Shown: positions 1 to 8,215 of the stretch, piece after piece
How positions within the stretch are numbered: the first letter of the stretch is position 1
How the letters are laid out: the number at the start of each line of letters is the position of its first letter
Source: Pseudoalteromonas luteoviolacea H33-S
GTDB lineage: Bacteria > Pseudomonadota > Gammaproteobacteria > Enterobacterales > Alteromonadaceae
Length of the DNA stretch: 64,000 nt
Direction: 5' to 3'
NCBI RefSeq assembly: GCF_001625695.1
Contig: NZ_AUXY01000133.1
Span: 225,625 to 289,624, forward strand
Made by a program: the position numbers and the translations under genes
Notes under the pieces: model-generated
The model's database searches: none
The model's input: the letters and a program-made list of their open reading frames with translations, nothing else
What the model was told of the DNA's origin: nothing

Positions 1-1
1 C

Positions 2-820
2 ACGCGCGGAAAAGGCGGCGACAGCTTTGGTCAATTTGCCATTGACAGTTATATACCAATGAAAGGTGACTTTAGCCTCAAAGGCTCGTTAGAAGCGGAA
101 GTAGGCGCTTCGATAAAGGCCAAAGTGCTGACTTTTGAGAAAGAAATCGCGTCAGTTTCCATCGGTGACTGGACACTTGGCGAATACACGTTAAACGGTA
201 CAATCAAAAAAGATCCAAACGGCAAAGGCTATATTGTTGAGCGCTCTAAAAGTGAATTTACCAAGGGTAAGCCAGAACCAGCACAAGTGACAAAAGAGAC
301 CTTAACCGTAGATAAATGGGTAGATCAGCTGGAAAAAGACCACACTCACATTGAATACACTGAGGATGAAGCGAAAAGAAAATTACCAGAGGTAGCACGT
401 AAAACGGTATATAGTCATTTGAGCCTGGTACAAAAAGATGATGTGAGTGATCGTTATAAAAATCTACTTAAACAAATTTCGCAGCAAAATAAGTTCGTTA
501 AAATTTATCGAGAAACCAAAGCAGGGCGGGATAAGTTGCCTACCAGTGGCACCTATATTTGGACCTCTAAAGTCTGGAGTGAAGCGGTACAGCGCAAGAG
601 CTTCTGGATATTTGAAATGAGTAAGAGTAAAGCCAAAGTGGCGGATAAGTTGGATAAGTATCACAAAACCAATTCTATCTTGGATCGCAGGGTAATACTG
701 GCGGAACTTGAAGAAATTGCATCAGACTATCGTCAAAACCGTTCAAAGAATGAGGATAACAAAGAAGCAGCAAAAGAGTTTTTAGACAGTATTGATAAAG
801 AGAGACTGATTTTGATGTGA
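2..820 (+). CDS. C-terminal part of an unidentified large protein (5' end outside window)
   Basis: The reading frame is open from base 2 to the TGA ending at 820. The ATG at 59 has no Shine-Dalgarno sequence and coding-like sequence continues upstream of it, so this is probably the 3' part of a longer gene. The visible part is 272 residues. The first ~80 residues alternate hydrophobic and polar residues with glycines (GKGGDSFGQFAIDSY), suggesting beta structure; residues after ~100 are lysine/glutamate-rich and probably helical. I recognise no catalytic motif and no membrane segment. The charged helical end would fit the C-terminal part of a polymorphic-toxin or effector-type protein, but this is a guess. 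Function unknown. Confidence 0.6.
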   Translation, partial: TRGKGGDSFGQFAIDSYIPMKGDFSLKGSLEAEVGASIKAKVLTFEKEIASVSIGDWTLGEYTLNGTIKKDPNGKGYIVERSKSEFTKGKPEPAQVTKETLTVDKWVDQLEKDHTHIEYTEDEAKRKLPEVARKTVYSHLSLVQKDDVSDRYKNLLKQISQQNKFVKIYRETKAGRDKLPTSGTYIWTSKVWSEAVQRKSFWIFEMSKSKAKVADKLDKYHKTNSILDRRVILAELEEIASDYRQNRSKNEDNKEAAKEFLDSIDKERLILM

Positions 821-1108
821 TAAACAGACTGAGTTGTCATCTGTAATCGCCTTGATGATTGTTAAGTTTTTAACAACGCATGTAATAAGGCGTAATAGAT
901 ATTGGCAAGTGAGTTCATTATGTTGCTAGGTAGATTTGAGTAGATGCAGCGTCGATTTACTCGTATCGATACAACATGTAAAAGGAACATTTATTCATGC
1001 CAAAGCTTAATTGGCGACACACACACTCGGTCAGAGATGGCCCCAACTTAGGTCTTTAATCAAGTGAACGCAAAAATATATATGTGTGCTTGTGGGCCTT
1101 CAATTCAA

Positions 1109-1137
1109 TAAAAAGCAGCCATGCGGCTGCTTTTTTT
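1109..1137. terminator. Bidirectional rho-independent terminator
   Basis: A perfect 6-bp GC stem GCAGCC/GGCTGC (1115-1120, 1125-1130) with loop ATGC is flanked by A-run and T-run, so it can end transcription from both sides: the partial gene on the left and the exported tail-collar gene on the minus strand. The rest of 821-1268 holds no gene that I can support. Confidence 0.85.
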
Positions 1138-1167
1138 GTTTTTATATTTATGTGCGCTTTTAAAATC

Positions 1168-1185
1168 ATCTGATGATTATCAGAT
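1168..1185. repeat. 7-bp inverted repeat, ATCTGAT-GATT-ATCAGAT
   Basis: Perfect arms 1168-1174 and 1179-1185 around a 4-nt spacer lie between the terminator and the 3' end of the tail-collar gene. It could be a small mRNA 3' hairpin or a protein-binding site; nothing in the sequence decides between these. Confidence 0.4.
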
Positions 1186-1268
1186 AATTTTAGAAGAGTA
1201 CTTATATATTTAGCTGCATTATACTAAGTTAAATACGAAACTTGCGTAGTATAGGCTAAATGTTATTC

Positions 1269-1895
1269 TTAAATAGTCGCTTTATTGCCAGCAATCACAC
1301 AATGAGAAACCACCTGATTACGCGGTCGAGTCTCATAGCCACCGGATTTAGTCGTTTTAAATACTTTAGAATGCGCGCCTACTCCATTTCCTCGGTCAAC
1401 ATCAGAGCCATAGGTACCATCATTGGACATATTTGTGAATTGAACATCATGATCATGTTCACCAACCATATCAGCTTGCCACGTTCTTGGTTGTCTGTTT
1501 TTATCTACACCTCTACCTTCGTCGAGACCTCTAACAAACTCTCCTCGAAAGTCACTTAATTGAACGGAGTGCGCATTAGGATCATCCGTGTAGTAGAAAA
1601 CAAGCTCAGGCCACTCACTTGCATAAATAGTTTGACCATGAAGAGGTATGCAGTTCTTTGGTCTTTTATGTGCTAATTCAAACATTTTTATTTCTCCAAC
1701 TATCCCGTAACTCTGGTTGGCGGGAGCTAGAGTAAATGATTTTCCGTCAGCATTTAACGTCAATATTGATCCTTCAATTGGAGCCGCTTCACAATTTTGT
1801 CCATTATCATCACATAATTTGGCCGAATAACCATTTGAAGAGTAAGAGAGTACGGAAAAAAGAATCGTAAAGTAGGTAAAGTTTAATTTTTTCAT
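1269..1895 (-). CDS. Sec-exported phage tail-collar-like protein
   Basis: A 208-residue protein with an N-terminal signal peptide (MKKLNFTYFTILFSVLSYSS, cleavage probably after ...GYSA near residue 25). The C-terminal half has the pattern of phage Tail_Collar/short tail fibre tips: a GEFVRGLDEGRGVD block (~residues 119-132), a WQ.D segment, an H-D-H metal-type motif, and the family ending ETRPRNQVVSHCVI. In phages such domains form trimeric receptor-contacting tips; here the domain is attached to an export signal rather than a fibre. The start has a good AAAGGA ribosome site. The gene stands alone between a terminator and an AT-rich region. The domain call is from the sequence pattern; a role as adhesin or secreted lectin-like protein is inference. 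Confidence 0.7.
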   Translation of the reverse strand: MKKLNFTYFTILFSVLSYSSNGYSAKLCDDNGQNCEAAPIEGSILTLNADGKSFTLAPANQSYGIVGEIKMFELAHKRPKNCIPLHGQTIYASEWPELVFYYTDDPNAHSVQLSDFRGEFVRGLDEGRGVDKNRQPRTWQADMVGEHDHDVQFTNMSNDGTYGSDVDRGNGVGAHSKVFKTTKSGGYETRPRNQVVSHCVIAGNKATI

Positions 1896-2273
1896 TTTAA
1901 TCCTTTATTTAAATAAGCTTAATTTTTGAGATGGTTACATCCTGGCGAAGTTATAATATAAATTATTTAATATTTAACTCAAGCTAAAGTCCGTGAATAT
2001 TTCAGTTTATGTTTTTTAAGTGTTTTATTCTGAAATTTTAGAAAAGCAATGTTGTTTTTTTCGTGTAAGCTTGTGTGTGCTCTTAGGCTGAGGAAGGTGA
2101 AAATATAATTCTGAGTTGATATTTTAAAGGGCGGATGAACTGTATGGTATTTTAGTCGCTATTTTAATAAAGTGGCTAATTAATATTTCAGATTTGATGT
2201 GGCATAAAAAATAGGTGTTGTGTTAATCTTTCTTACTAATCGTTGTAAGTTAGAGATAAAGGAGTGTTGTAAA

Positions 2274-2972
2274 TTGCTTTTATTTTATTATAAAAGGGAC
2301 TTGGTGAGAGGGGACAATGTAGAGTGCCCTGCCTGTAAAAGTTCACATTGTTCTTATACATCTAGTGTGAATTATATCACATTTATGATACTTCCTATTT
2401 TTCCAATTAGCCATTGGCACTGTTACAGCTGTTTAAATTGTTTGAAAGTGATAAAAACACAGCCTGACTCGATAGAGCACTATCCTAGAGTAAGTAAAAT
2501 TAGAGTTTTTAATAAATTTATAGGTATACCAATCGCCATAGTTATATTTTTTATGGTGCAGGTCTATAATCAAAGTTTGGAGAGAGTGCAGCAACAGTTT
2601 CGTCTACACCCTCAAAAAAACGATGTTTTATTTATTAATAACTTCAAGATCACTGCAGAACCTAGACAAGTCTTATACCCCTATCGAATCGCTAAAATAA
2701 CTAAAGTAGACGTTGAGGACCAAACTCTATCTTTTGCTCTGAGTAACTTACGATATAAGAATATGTCCAGAGTAAAGAGAGACTTTGTAGTACAGCGCTA
2801 CTTGTTTAACAGCTATTTTGATGAGAAAGAGCTAAAAGTACCTATCAAAACAATGTTCGATGAGGAAAAAGTGATAAAGATAAATAGACCTTTTGAACCA
2901 TTAGATGTTGAAAATTTACATGGCGACGTTGAGTTCGATAAAAGTTTTGAAGAAGTACCACGGATAAAGTAA
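2274..2972 (+). CDS. Zinc-ribbon protein with one membrane segment, unknown function
   Basis: About 232 residues if translation starts at the TTG at 2274, which has GGAG nine bases upstream; a GTG at 2220 would add 18 residues but lacks a ribosome site. Near the N-terminus are two cysteine pairs, CPAC (residues 18/21) and CYSC (50/53), with a third cysteine at 56. These fit a zinc ribbon of the kind found at the N-terminus of small bacterial membrane proteins. A hydrophobic stretch at about residues 82-97 (IGIPIAIVIFFMV) is a likely transmembrane helix; the rest is soluble and beta-rich. Stand-alone gene in an AT-rich context. No family name recognised. Confidence 0.55.
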   Translation: MLLFYYKRDLVRGDNVECPACKSSHCSYTSSVNYITFMILPIFPISHWHCYSCLNCLKVIKTQPDSIEHYPRVSKIRVFNKFIGIPIAIVIFFMVQVYNQSLERVQQQFRLHPQKNDVLFINNFKITAEPRQVLYPYRIAKITKVDVEDQTLSFALSNLRYKNMSRVKRDFVVQRYLFNSYFDEKELKVPIKTMFDEEKVIKINRPFEPLDVENLHGDVEFDKSFEEVPRIK

Positions 2973-3183
2973 ATGGTAGCTGACCGATGAGGTTTAAAGC
3001 TATAAAGTGCTTATTTAGAGAATACTGGCTGTATATCAGGCATGTAAGTATTAAAACCATCATACTTTATGTACCTACAGGTGAATATCTAGGTAATACC
3101 TGAATAAAGATACACATATTCAAACTGTTTCACGAGATTTTAGTGTTAATGATAGGTTTTCTTGCCCGAAGAGAGTAAACCGT

Positions 3184-3214
3184 CATCATAGCTTATTACT
3201 GTCTGGCTATGATG
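3184..3214. repeat. 9-bp inverted repeat in the 2973-3396 intergenic region
   Basis: CATCATAGC (3184-3192) and GCTATGATG (3206-3214) are perfect arms with a 13-nt loop. No T-run follows, so it is not a classical terminator. The surrounding 424 bp hold no convincing gene. Confidence 0.4.
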
Positions 3215-3347
3215 GAGCGCCAGCGCACCTTTCAGAATATCGACGTTATGTGTATATGTGTATCAGCATCATGATAAACAAGCACTCAATCACAACGTAT
3301 ATATCTATTTATCGACAACGGCTGATTATTAGAATTGATATAAACAG

Positions 3348-3376
3348 AATAGCAGCTCTAGTGAGCTGCTATTTTT
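3348..3376. terminator. Rho-independent terminator
   Basis: AGCAGCTC (3351-3358) and GAGCTGCT (3363-3370) form a perfect 8-bp stem, followed by TATTTTT on the plus strand. It lies just beyond the 3' end of the minus-strand exported protein gene. The tail is stronger for plus-strand transcripts, but A-T flanks allow use from both sides. Confidence 0.75.
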
Positions 3377-3396
3377 AGACCGTATTTAACCATTAG

Positions 3397-4185
3397 TTAT
3401 TTAATGATTAGTTGGTCTTCGTATGTGTAGATGCTGTTTGGATCTGTTAAGTTGAATACTTTAACAGCCATCGTTTTACCAGCCGCGTTTTCACACTGAA
3501 CGATTTGGTAAAGAACCGGTTGTGCAGTATCGTTTGTATATACTTTATCTTGTGTGAATACATCTGAGTGGAATGTATTTGATGTATCACTGCCGTGGAA
3601 TAAACCTAGAGATAGGCCACGGTTAGCTACTGTATAACAGTATGACTGGCTCTTGTTTTGGTTATTTACGTTTAGCGTGCTCTTAACACGGAACGCTGAG
3701 TGGTAACCAAAAGAGTAAGGTTGGTTAACGAACTCACCTGCTGGTTCTACAGTGATGTCCCAATCTACAATTGGAGCGCCAGGTACGTTTACAAGAACGT
3801 TATACCATGTGTTGTCTGCATCATAGCAGCTTAAGTGAAGTGTTTTATTGTGAGTAAGCTTGTCTTCTGCAATCGCATTAGTCACACCAATTGTTGCAGC
3901 ATTCGCGTTAGCAGCATCTGCCTGAATACCAACGTTTACTACGTGGCTGTTATCAACATTTGAATATAGGTTACCGTTATCGCAGCGAGCGCCGTCACGA
4001 AGTTCAACATCAGCTGAAAAGTTATGTGCAAATTCACTGGTAATAACCACACGGCTAACTGGGCCATATGAGTATACAGTATGACGGTCATAACCATTTG
4101 TATCAGCAACATTGATAGGTGCAGCAACTGCACTTACAGCAGTTAACATAGCAGCAGCGAGAGTACCTACTTTAAACATTTTCAT
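3397..4185 (-). CDS. Exported protein of unknown function
   Basis: A 262-residue protein with a clear Sec signal peptide (MKMFKVGTLAAAMLTAVSAVAA, cleavage after AVAA near residue 22). The mature part is rich in Asn, Asp, Val and Tyr with beta-strand periodicity. It has four cysteines (CDNGN near residue 68, SCYDAD near 119, SYCYTV near 182, VQCENA near 227), enough for two periplasmic or extracellular disulfides. No membrane anchor, lipobox or known catalytic motif is seen. The start has an AAGGAAAAAAG ribosome site. The upstream gap to the FecR gene (4186-4576) is AT-rich and would hold its promoter; no clear boxes were found there. Confidence 0.75.
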   Translation of the reverse strand: MKMFKVGTLAAAMLTAVSAVAAPINVADTNGYDRHTVYSYGPVSRVVITSEFAHNFSADVELRDGARCDNGNLYSNVDNSHVVNVGIQADAANANAATIGVTNAIAEDKLTHNKTLHLSCYDADNTWYNVLVNVPGAPIVDWDITVEPAGEFVNQPYSFGYHSAFRVKSTLNVNNQNKSQSYCYTVANRGLSLGLFHGSDTSNTFHSDVFTQDKVYTNDTAQPVLYQIVQCENAAGKTMAVKVFNLTDPNSIYTYEDQLIIK

Positions 4186-4576
4186 CTTTTTTCCTTTGGT
4201 CGTTCTTAGTTCAGTTATTTTTCACTTGTTAGTTTTAGTCAGTTACCACTTGGGCCCAAAGTGTTAACGAGATGAAAAGTAACAAACAAAAAAGGGACGA
4301 GCAAATAAGTCATACTATGAGAGAAGTTTGAAAAATGAATAATTTTATACGCTTAAAAAACAAGTGTTTAAGTGTGTTTTTGTATTTTCAATGGGTGTTG
4401 TGAAATGCTTTTCTATGTAATCCATAACCATTAATCACCATTAAAAACTTATTCATTGTTTTAAAATAATTAATTATTTGAATTTTGTGTAAATTCATGG
4501 GTGCTGAATTGCATTTTATGAATGGTAAAGTCTTATTTTAGATGAAAAGAGCAAAGTGCATTCGAGAAGCTCACTG

Positions 4577-5179
4577 CTATTGAATTGTTTTTACTGCGTC
4601 TGCTAGTTTTTTCTCAGACCATTTCTCCGGTTTCGACGGGGGCTTGCCTTTTTCAAGTGTTGTGCCTGTCCTGGGGGTTGAGATCACAACTCGGCCAAAC
4701 TCATTTTCGATTACGATTGGATGTTCACTGTCGAGTAAAATAATATCGATGGTGTCTGCATTATATAAATTGCCGCCCCAAAAGTCGGTGCCTCTAATGC
4801 CAATAGAGCCCATAGGTGTTTTAATTTTAAAGTTTGGGTTTGTGACTTTTGTGATTTCTCCTGTGACCACTCGAAATGCTCCTTTAATAAATTCAAAGTG
4901 CGCTTCAGATGTTGTTTTATGCTCAAATTGGTTGACGGCAAATTGCGTGTTTTCACCAAGAGTAACTATGGTTCCCTCAGTAAACCTGAATTGCGCCCTT
5001 GCATGTTTACCAGTTTTTAGCGTGTCGGCCTTGTAAATTTTAGCTTTGCGCTTTAACTGGCGCTCTTCACTAGGTGAGGTTGCTGTGACTTGTTCCTTTG
5101 CGATTATGACTTTGGCAACCGGTGTGTTTGCAAAACACGACCCGGCAACAACTAATAAGCTCAGCAGTGCTAATTTCAT
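4577..5179 (-). CDS. Exported FecR-domain protein
   Basis: 200 residues: a signal peptide (MKLALLSLLVVAGSCFA) followed by a FecR-type beta domain, recognised by the run L-x-T-G.HARA.F.F.EGTIVTLGENT and the later motif TPMGSIGIRGTDFW. FecR in E. coli is a membrane-bound signal transducer between a TonB receptor and an ECF sigma factor. This copy has no transmembrane helix apart from the signal and no neighbouring sigma factor, so it belongs to the stand-alone periplasmic FecR-domain proteins, often of unknown role. The C-terminal tail is Lys/Pro-rich. It is divergent from the crotonase gene, with 101 bp between them. Confidence 0.8.
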   Translation of the reverse strand: MKLALLSLLVVAGSCFANTPVAKVIIAKEQVTATSPSEERQLKRKAKIYKADTLKTGKHARAQFRFTEGTIVTLGENTQFAVNQFEHKTTSEAHFEFIKGAFRVVTGEITKVTNPNFKIKTPMGSIGIRGTDFWGGNLYNADTIDIILLDSEHPIVIENEFGRVVISTPRTGTTLEKGKPPSKPEKWSEKKLADAVKTIQ

Positions 5180-5280
5180 TATTTTATTCCATGGCTATTT
5201 CTTTAAAAGTAGAGCGATAAGCGCAAAGTGTCGAGTTTAACAACACCACAAAATGTGGAGAAATATTCACATTATTTTTC

Positions 5281-6132
5281 GTGAAACGTCGGGTTGTTGA
5301 TTTAACTTTAAAAGGTCAAAAATTCGTGCGAGTGAGAGCAACTTCCTTATATGACAGTGAGCCGTTGGCGATCATGCGAACGGGATCATTGCACTGGGCT
5401 ACTATGCAGTTAAATAAGGCCCCTTATTTTACAAAGTCGCTGTTGCGTCAGCTAAGTTATTTTTTTTCACCTGAATTTCAAACCCAAAAAAATACGATAA
5501 AAGTGATCAGTAGTGCCAAAGCGGGTGTATTCAGTTTAGGTGGAGACTTAAGCAGCTTAGCGAATGTGGTAACCAATAGAGATGAAATCTGGCTAAAAGA
5601 TTATGCTTTCACTTATATGACTTTATTACACCGCATTTTAAGTGGCGCAAAATATAACATGACCAGTATTGCTTTGGTACAAGGCCGAGCTTATGGAATA
5701 GGTATGGAGTTGGCATTATGTACTGATTGTGTTGTAGCTGAAAAAGAGTCAGTGTTTTTGTATCCGCCTGCGGTATTTAACCATGGTTTGGAGCACTTTT
5801 TGGTTCGTAAACTTCAACATAAGTCATCACGCTGTGCATTAATGGAAGTGATGTATTCAAATCGGCGCTTTAGTGCCAAAGAGTTATACGATTTGGGTCT
5901 TGTGGATGTTTTGGTTGACGTCGGTGAAGGTGAGCAAGCTGTGAGAGATCTAGTTAGTCGTGCACAAGCTTGTGACCTTGGCCATGCAGAATTACAAAAG
6001 TATAGATATCAAAAAAGCATGCATTCACTCAGTCAATTAAATGGTGTTGCTGATACCTGGGTAAAGCGTGCGATTAAAGGGGATGCAAATCAGCAAAAAT
6101 ACTTACGGCGATTAGCCCGCATGCAATATTAA
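5281..6132 (+). CDS. Crotonase-family protein resembling DSF synthase RpfF
   Basis: 283 residues with a crotonase fold. The block FSLGGDLSSL (residues ~81-90), followed by LKDYA, the oxyanion-loop segment SIALVQGRAYGIGMELAL and then SAKELYDLGLVDVLV, follows RpfF, the enzyme making cis-2-unsaturated fatty-acid (DSF) signals, more closely than plain enoyl-CoA hydratase. RpfF uses two glutamates (Glu141, Glu161 in Xanthomonas, from memory). Here Glu143 in GMELA is kept, but the second falls in YPPAVF, where Pro163 replaces Glu. That may abolish dehydration or thioesterase activity. No rpfC/rpfG neighbours exist. The GTG start lacks a close ribosome site (GGAG is 20 nt away), so the first ~30 residues are uncertain. 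Confidence 0.65.
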   Translation: MKRRVVDLTLKGQKFVRVRATSLYDSEPLAIMRTGSLHWATMQLNKAPYFTKSLLRQLSYFFSPEFQTQKNTIKVISSAKAGVFSLGGDLSSLANVVTNRDEIWLKDYAFTYMTLLHRILSGAKYNMTSIALVQGRAYGIGMELALCTDCVVAEKESVFLYPPAVFNHGLEHFLVRKLQHKSSRCALMEVMYSNRRFSAKELYDLGLVDVLVDVGEGEQAVRDLVSRAQACDLGHAELQKYRYQKSMHSLSQLNGVADTWVKRAIKGDANQQKYLRRLARMQY

Positions 6133-6154
6133 ATTTAACAATCATGGCGAAGAG

Positions 6155-6197
6155 GGCCGCTTTGTGCGCAAGGAAGGGATAAAGCGGCCTTTATTTT
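6155..6197 (+). terminator. Rho-independent terminator of the crotonase gene
   Basis: GGCCGCTTT (6155-6163) pairs with AAAGCGGCC (6181-6189) over a 17-nt loop, and TTTATTTT follows. It separates the convergent crotonase and SGNH-hydrolase genes. Confidence 0.85.
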
Positions 6198-6212
6198 AAA
6201 CAAAGTGACAAG

Positions 6213-7046
6213 TTACTCCATGTTTTGTTTGCGATGCTTTTTAATTGCTTTGGCAACCCGCTTTGCAGCGCGTTGCATGGTTTTTCTATTGGGATGCAGT
6301 CCGTCACTCATAGGCTCAAACCCTTTCCAAATATCTAAAAATATGGCGTCGGGCACTTCAGTGCGTAGGCGGTTTAACCTGAGATCAGAAAATGTCTCGT
6401 AATTTTCTTTACTGATTATCCATGGCCAGTTGAATCGACTTCGTAATGTTTCCCAATCTATGGCGTCATAGTCCGGCGCTTTTGAAAAGATTGGGGTGAT
6501 CCCAGCATCTAATGCACGATTAGCAACGCTAACAAATGTATCAATGTACGAGTTCATTTGCTCAATGGTACATTCCGAAGTTTCTGCCATTGGAATACCA
6601 AACGCGTCAGGGTGATTACAATCGTTACCACGAATAATAACGATATATTCTGCTGATACTTCACCAGAAAATGAAGTAACCCTGCTTAGGGCTTTGGTAA
6701 ATAGTTTTTCATATCCCTCCCAACCAGGTCCCACACACTCAGGACCAGGAAAACAAGTCAGCCTATCAAAAGTGGTTGCACCAGCTTGGCCTTCATTAAT
6801 GAGGTGGCCAGATAAGCGAGGTTCTCTGATCAAGGCATTACCAAGTGATAAGTATTTCCCTGAATTGATTGCTATGCCGTTCAGTGGCGCCTCAAGGTTA
6901 TCGAAATAAGGCATTTTTGCATTCGCAAATGAGGCTCCAATTAAAAGTAGCGGTGCTTCATCTGATTTTGTTGCAGCGCTTGCATGTGCACAGAGTGATA
7001 ACCCAAGGCCACATATCAAGGCTTTTAAGGTATTTACAGTAAACAT
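6213..7046 (-). CDS. Exported SGNH/GDSL-type hydrolase-like protein
   Basis: 277 residues from the ATG at 7046, which has an AAGGAA ribosome site; an in-frame start 69 bp upstream would bury the signal peptide (MFTVNTLKALICGLGLSLCAHASA). The mature protein follows the SGNH hydrolase order. Block I reads LLLIGASFAN, with GAS in place of GDS so the Ser nucleophile is kept. The glycine block is NEGQAGATTFD, the asparagine block is IIRGNDC, and the Asp-His block is DGLHPN near the C-terminus. These enzymes cleave ester or acetyl groups from lipids or polysaccharides; the substrate here is unknown. It lies divergent from the injection-system gene cluster. The odd GAS motif should keep activity because the serine remains. 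Confidence 0.7.
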   Translation of the reverse strand: MFTVNTLKALICGLGLSLCAHASAATKSDEAPLLLIGASFANAKMPYFDNLEAPLNGIAINSGKYLSLGNALIREPRLSGHLINEGQAGATTFDRLTCFPGPECVGPGWEGYEKLFTKALSRVTSFSGEVSAEYIVIIRGNDCNHPDAFGIPMAETSECTIEQMNSYIDTFVSVANRALDAGITPIFSKAPDYDAIDWETLRSRFNWPWIISKENYETFSDLRLNRLRTEVPDAIFLDIWKGFEPMSDGLHPNRKTMQRAAKRVAKAIKKHRKQNME

Positions 7047-7136
7047 ACTATTCCTTTTGTTTGAAAAATGTTCACTTTTAAACTTAGGGCATGTTGCTAA
7101 CACAGTAATTAGCACTTTGGTCGGTCATCGTCATGT

Positions 7137-7163
7137 TTGACATAAATACACGGTAATTAAATT
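7137..7163 (+). promoter_or_regulatory. Possible sigma-70 promoter ahead of the spike-tip gene
   Basis: A perfect -35 box TTGACA (7137-7142) is followed at a 15-bp spacing by TAAATT (7158-7163), a 4/6 match to TATAAT. The spacing is short, so this is tentative. It points toward the first gene of the injection-system cluster. Confidence 0.3.
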
Positions 7164-7223
7164 TCACATAGTTTGTTTATCTACGTTTTTTATTAGGCCA
7201 CAGCCACATGCTCAGCACTTGAG

Positions 7224-7274
7224 TATTCGGTACGACGGCTGTCATCGTGGGCGTGTATTAAGTTATTCGGTACG
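7224..7274. repeat. Two direct repeats TATTCGGTACG, 40 bp apart
   Basis: The 11-mer TATTCGGTACG occurs at 7224-7234 and again at 7264-7274. Start-to-start distance is 40 bp, close to four helical turns, and both copies sit between the promoter-like boxes and the ATG at 7307. This is what a pair of binding sites for a transcription regulator could look like. Confidence 0.45.
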
Positions 7275-7306
7275 CCAAAGTAGATTATAAATTGTTGAGT
7301 AATATC

Positions 7307-7717
7307 ATGATCAAAATTCTTAACCATAGTACGGTTTTTAATTTGTTACTGGATAAAGGTGTTCTTGTTGTGCCAACAACCGGACCTTTGGAAGTGGCTT
7401 CAAAAGGGTTAATTTGCCAAGGAGAGATAGCAGTTCAAGATGACATAGAGCAGTTTTTGGCTAAAAAAGTAAACATGTCGCCATATATCAATGGAGCATA
7501 TGCGGCGGGTGGGACAGTCACTTTTAGTGCTATCAACGATATAGTGCTATCGGAAGTCACATTTAAAGGCGGGGCGCCAATTGTACTTAAAGGGGATATT
7601 GTTTGCGCACTGAGCGTGATCCCAGCACTTAACCCGCAAGGGGTGCCAGATCCTGGGCCTCCAACTGAGCTAACCGTGAAATATGAGCCAACCCAGCCGA
7701 TTGTTGTCTCGAAATAA
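7307..7717 (+). CDS. Candidate eCIS spike-tip protein (Afp10/Pvc10-like)
   Basis: 136 residues from the ATG at 7307 (an upstream TTG at 7292 is unlikely). No signal peptide. The sequence is beta-rich. From memory, it follows a pattern seen in small tip proteins of contractile injection systems: a V-x-GE segment, then PYINGAYAAGGTVTF, then TFKGGAPIVLKGD and a Pro-rich PDPGPP turn. In such clusters the PAAR-like tip usually lies between the gp25 and J genes. That place is empty here, so this gene, 560 bp ahead of the sheath on the same strand, is the best candidate to cap the VgrG-like spike. The family assignment rests on pattern recall and should be treated as provisional. Confidence 0.5.
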   Translation: MIKILNHSTVFNLLLDKGVLVVPTTGPLEVASKGLICQGEIAVQDDIEQFLAKKVNMSPYINGAYAAGGTVTFSAINDIVLSEVTFKGGAPIVLKGDIVCALSVIPALNPQGVPDPGPPTELTVKYEPTQPIVVSK

Positions 7718-7832
7718 AAGGTATTAAAGCGTATTTAATCTTGTGGCTCACAGCCATGTAAGACAGTTACATCTGATCCTGTTAAGTTAAATACGCCGCT
7801 CGACCAGCAACTTTAAGTAGGTCTTTAATATT

Positions 7833-7856
7833 CCTCTCCAAAAGAGGTTTTTCTAT
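7833..7856 (+). terminator. Weak terminator or attenuator after the spike-tip gene
   Basis: The 5-bp stem CCTCT/AGAGG with loop CCAAA is followed by TTTTTCTATTTT. The stem is short, so partial read-through into the sheath gene is likely. Confidence 0.45.
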
Positions 7857-8138
7857 TTTGGTTATCTCAAAAGCCTATCTAATTACGTTGTATTTGATTT
7901 CTTTTCATTTCTATTTCTTCCGTTGCCGCACGAGCACTTTATTTTAGAGAACACTACTTTATATCTAACTACACCCTAATTTCCAATAGGTTTAAGTGCT
8001 TTATAACAATAACTTACAAAAATTTCATTTTAATTTTCACACCCTTCAGACCATGGCGTCATAGCAGTACAAATTAACAAATAAACACACATCAGCTGGG
8101 ACTGATGTGGCGGAGCCGTGCAAAGGCTCTTCATTTTC

Positions 8139-8215
8139 GAGGCACAAAGAATAGGGTGGGTTTGTTCCCATTGATTTGCCACCTGACCTGCAATGACCGA
8201 GCAGCTTTGTGCCTC
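8139..8215 (+). repeat. Perfect 11-bp inverted repeat in the sheath leader
   Basis: GAGGCACAAAG at 8139-8149 is the exact reverse complement of CTTTGTGCCTC at 8205-8215, followed by TTTTC. Inside the loop GGTGG and CCACC can also pair. Such a perfect long stem directly in a 5' leader is unlikely to be chance and suggests a folded RNA. Confidence 0.55.

Noticed and set aside
2845..3063. Minus-strand open frame overlapping the end of the zinc-ribbon gene
   Set aside because: It overlaps a better-supported gene and lacks a ribosome site and a domain.
1049..7829. 12-mer TAGGTCTTTAAT shared at 1049-1060 and 7818-7829
   Set aside because: An AT-rich 12-mer occurring twice far apart is weak; flanks differ and no inverted or tandem layout supports function.
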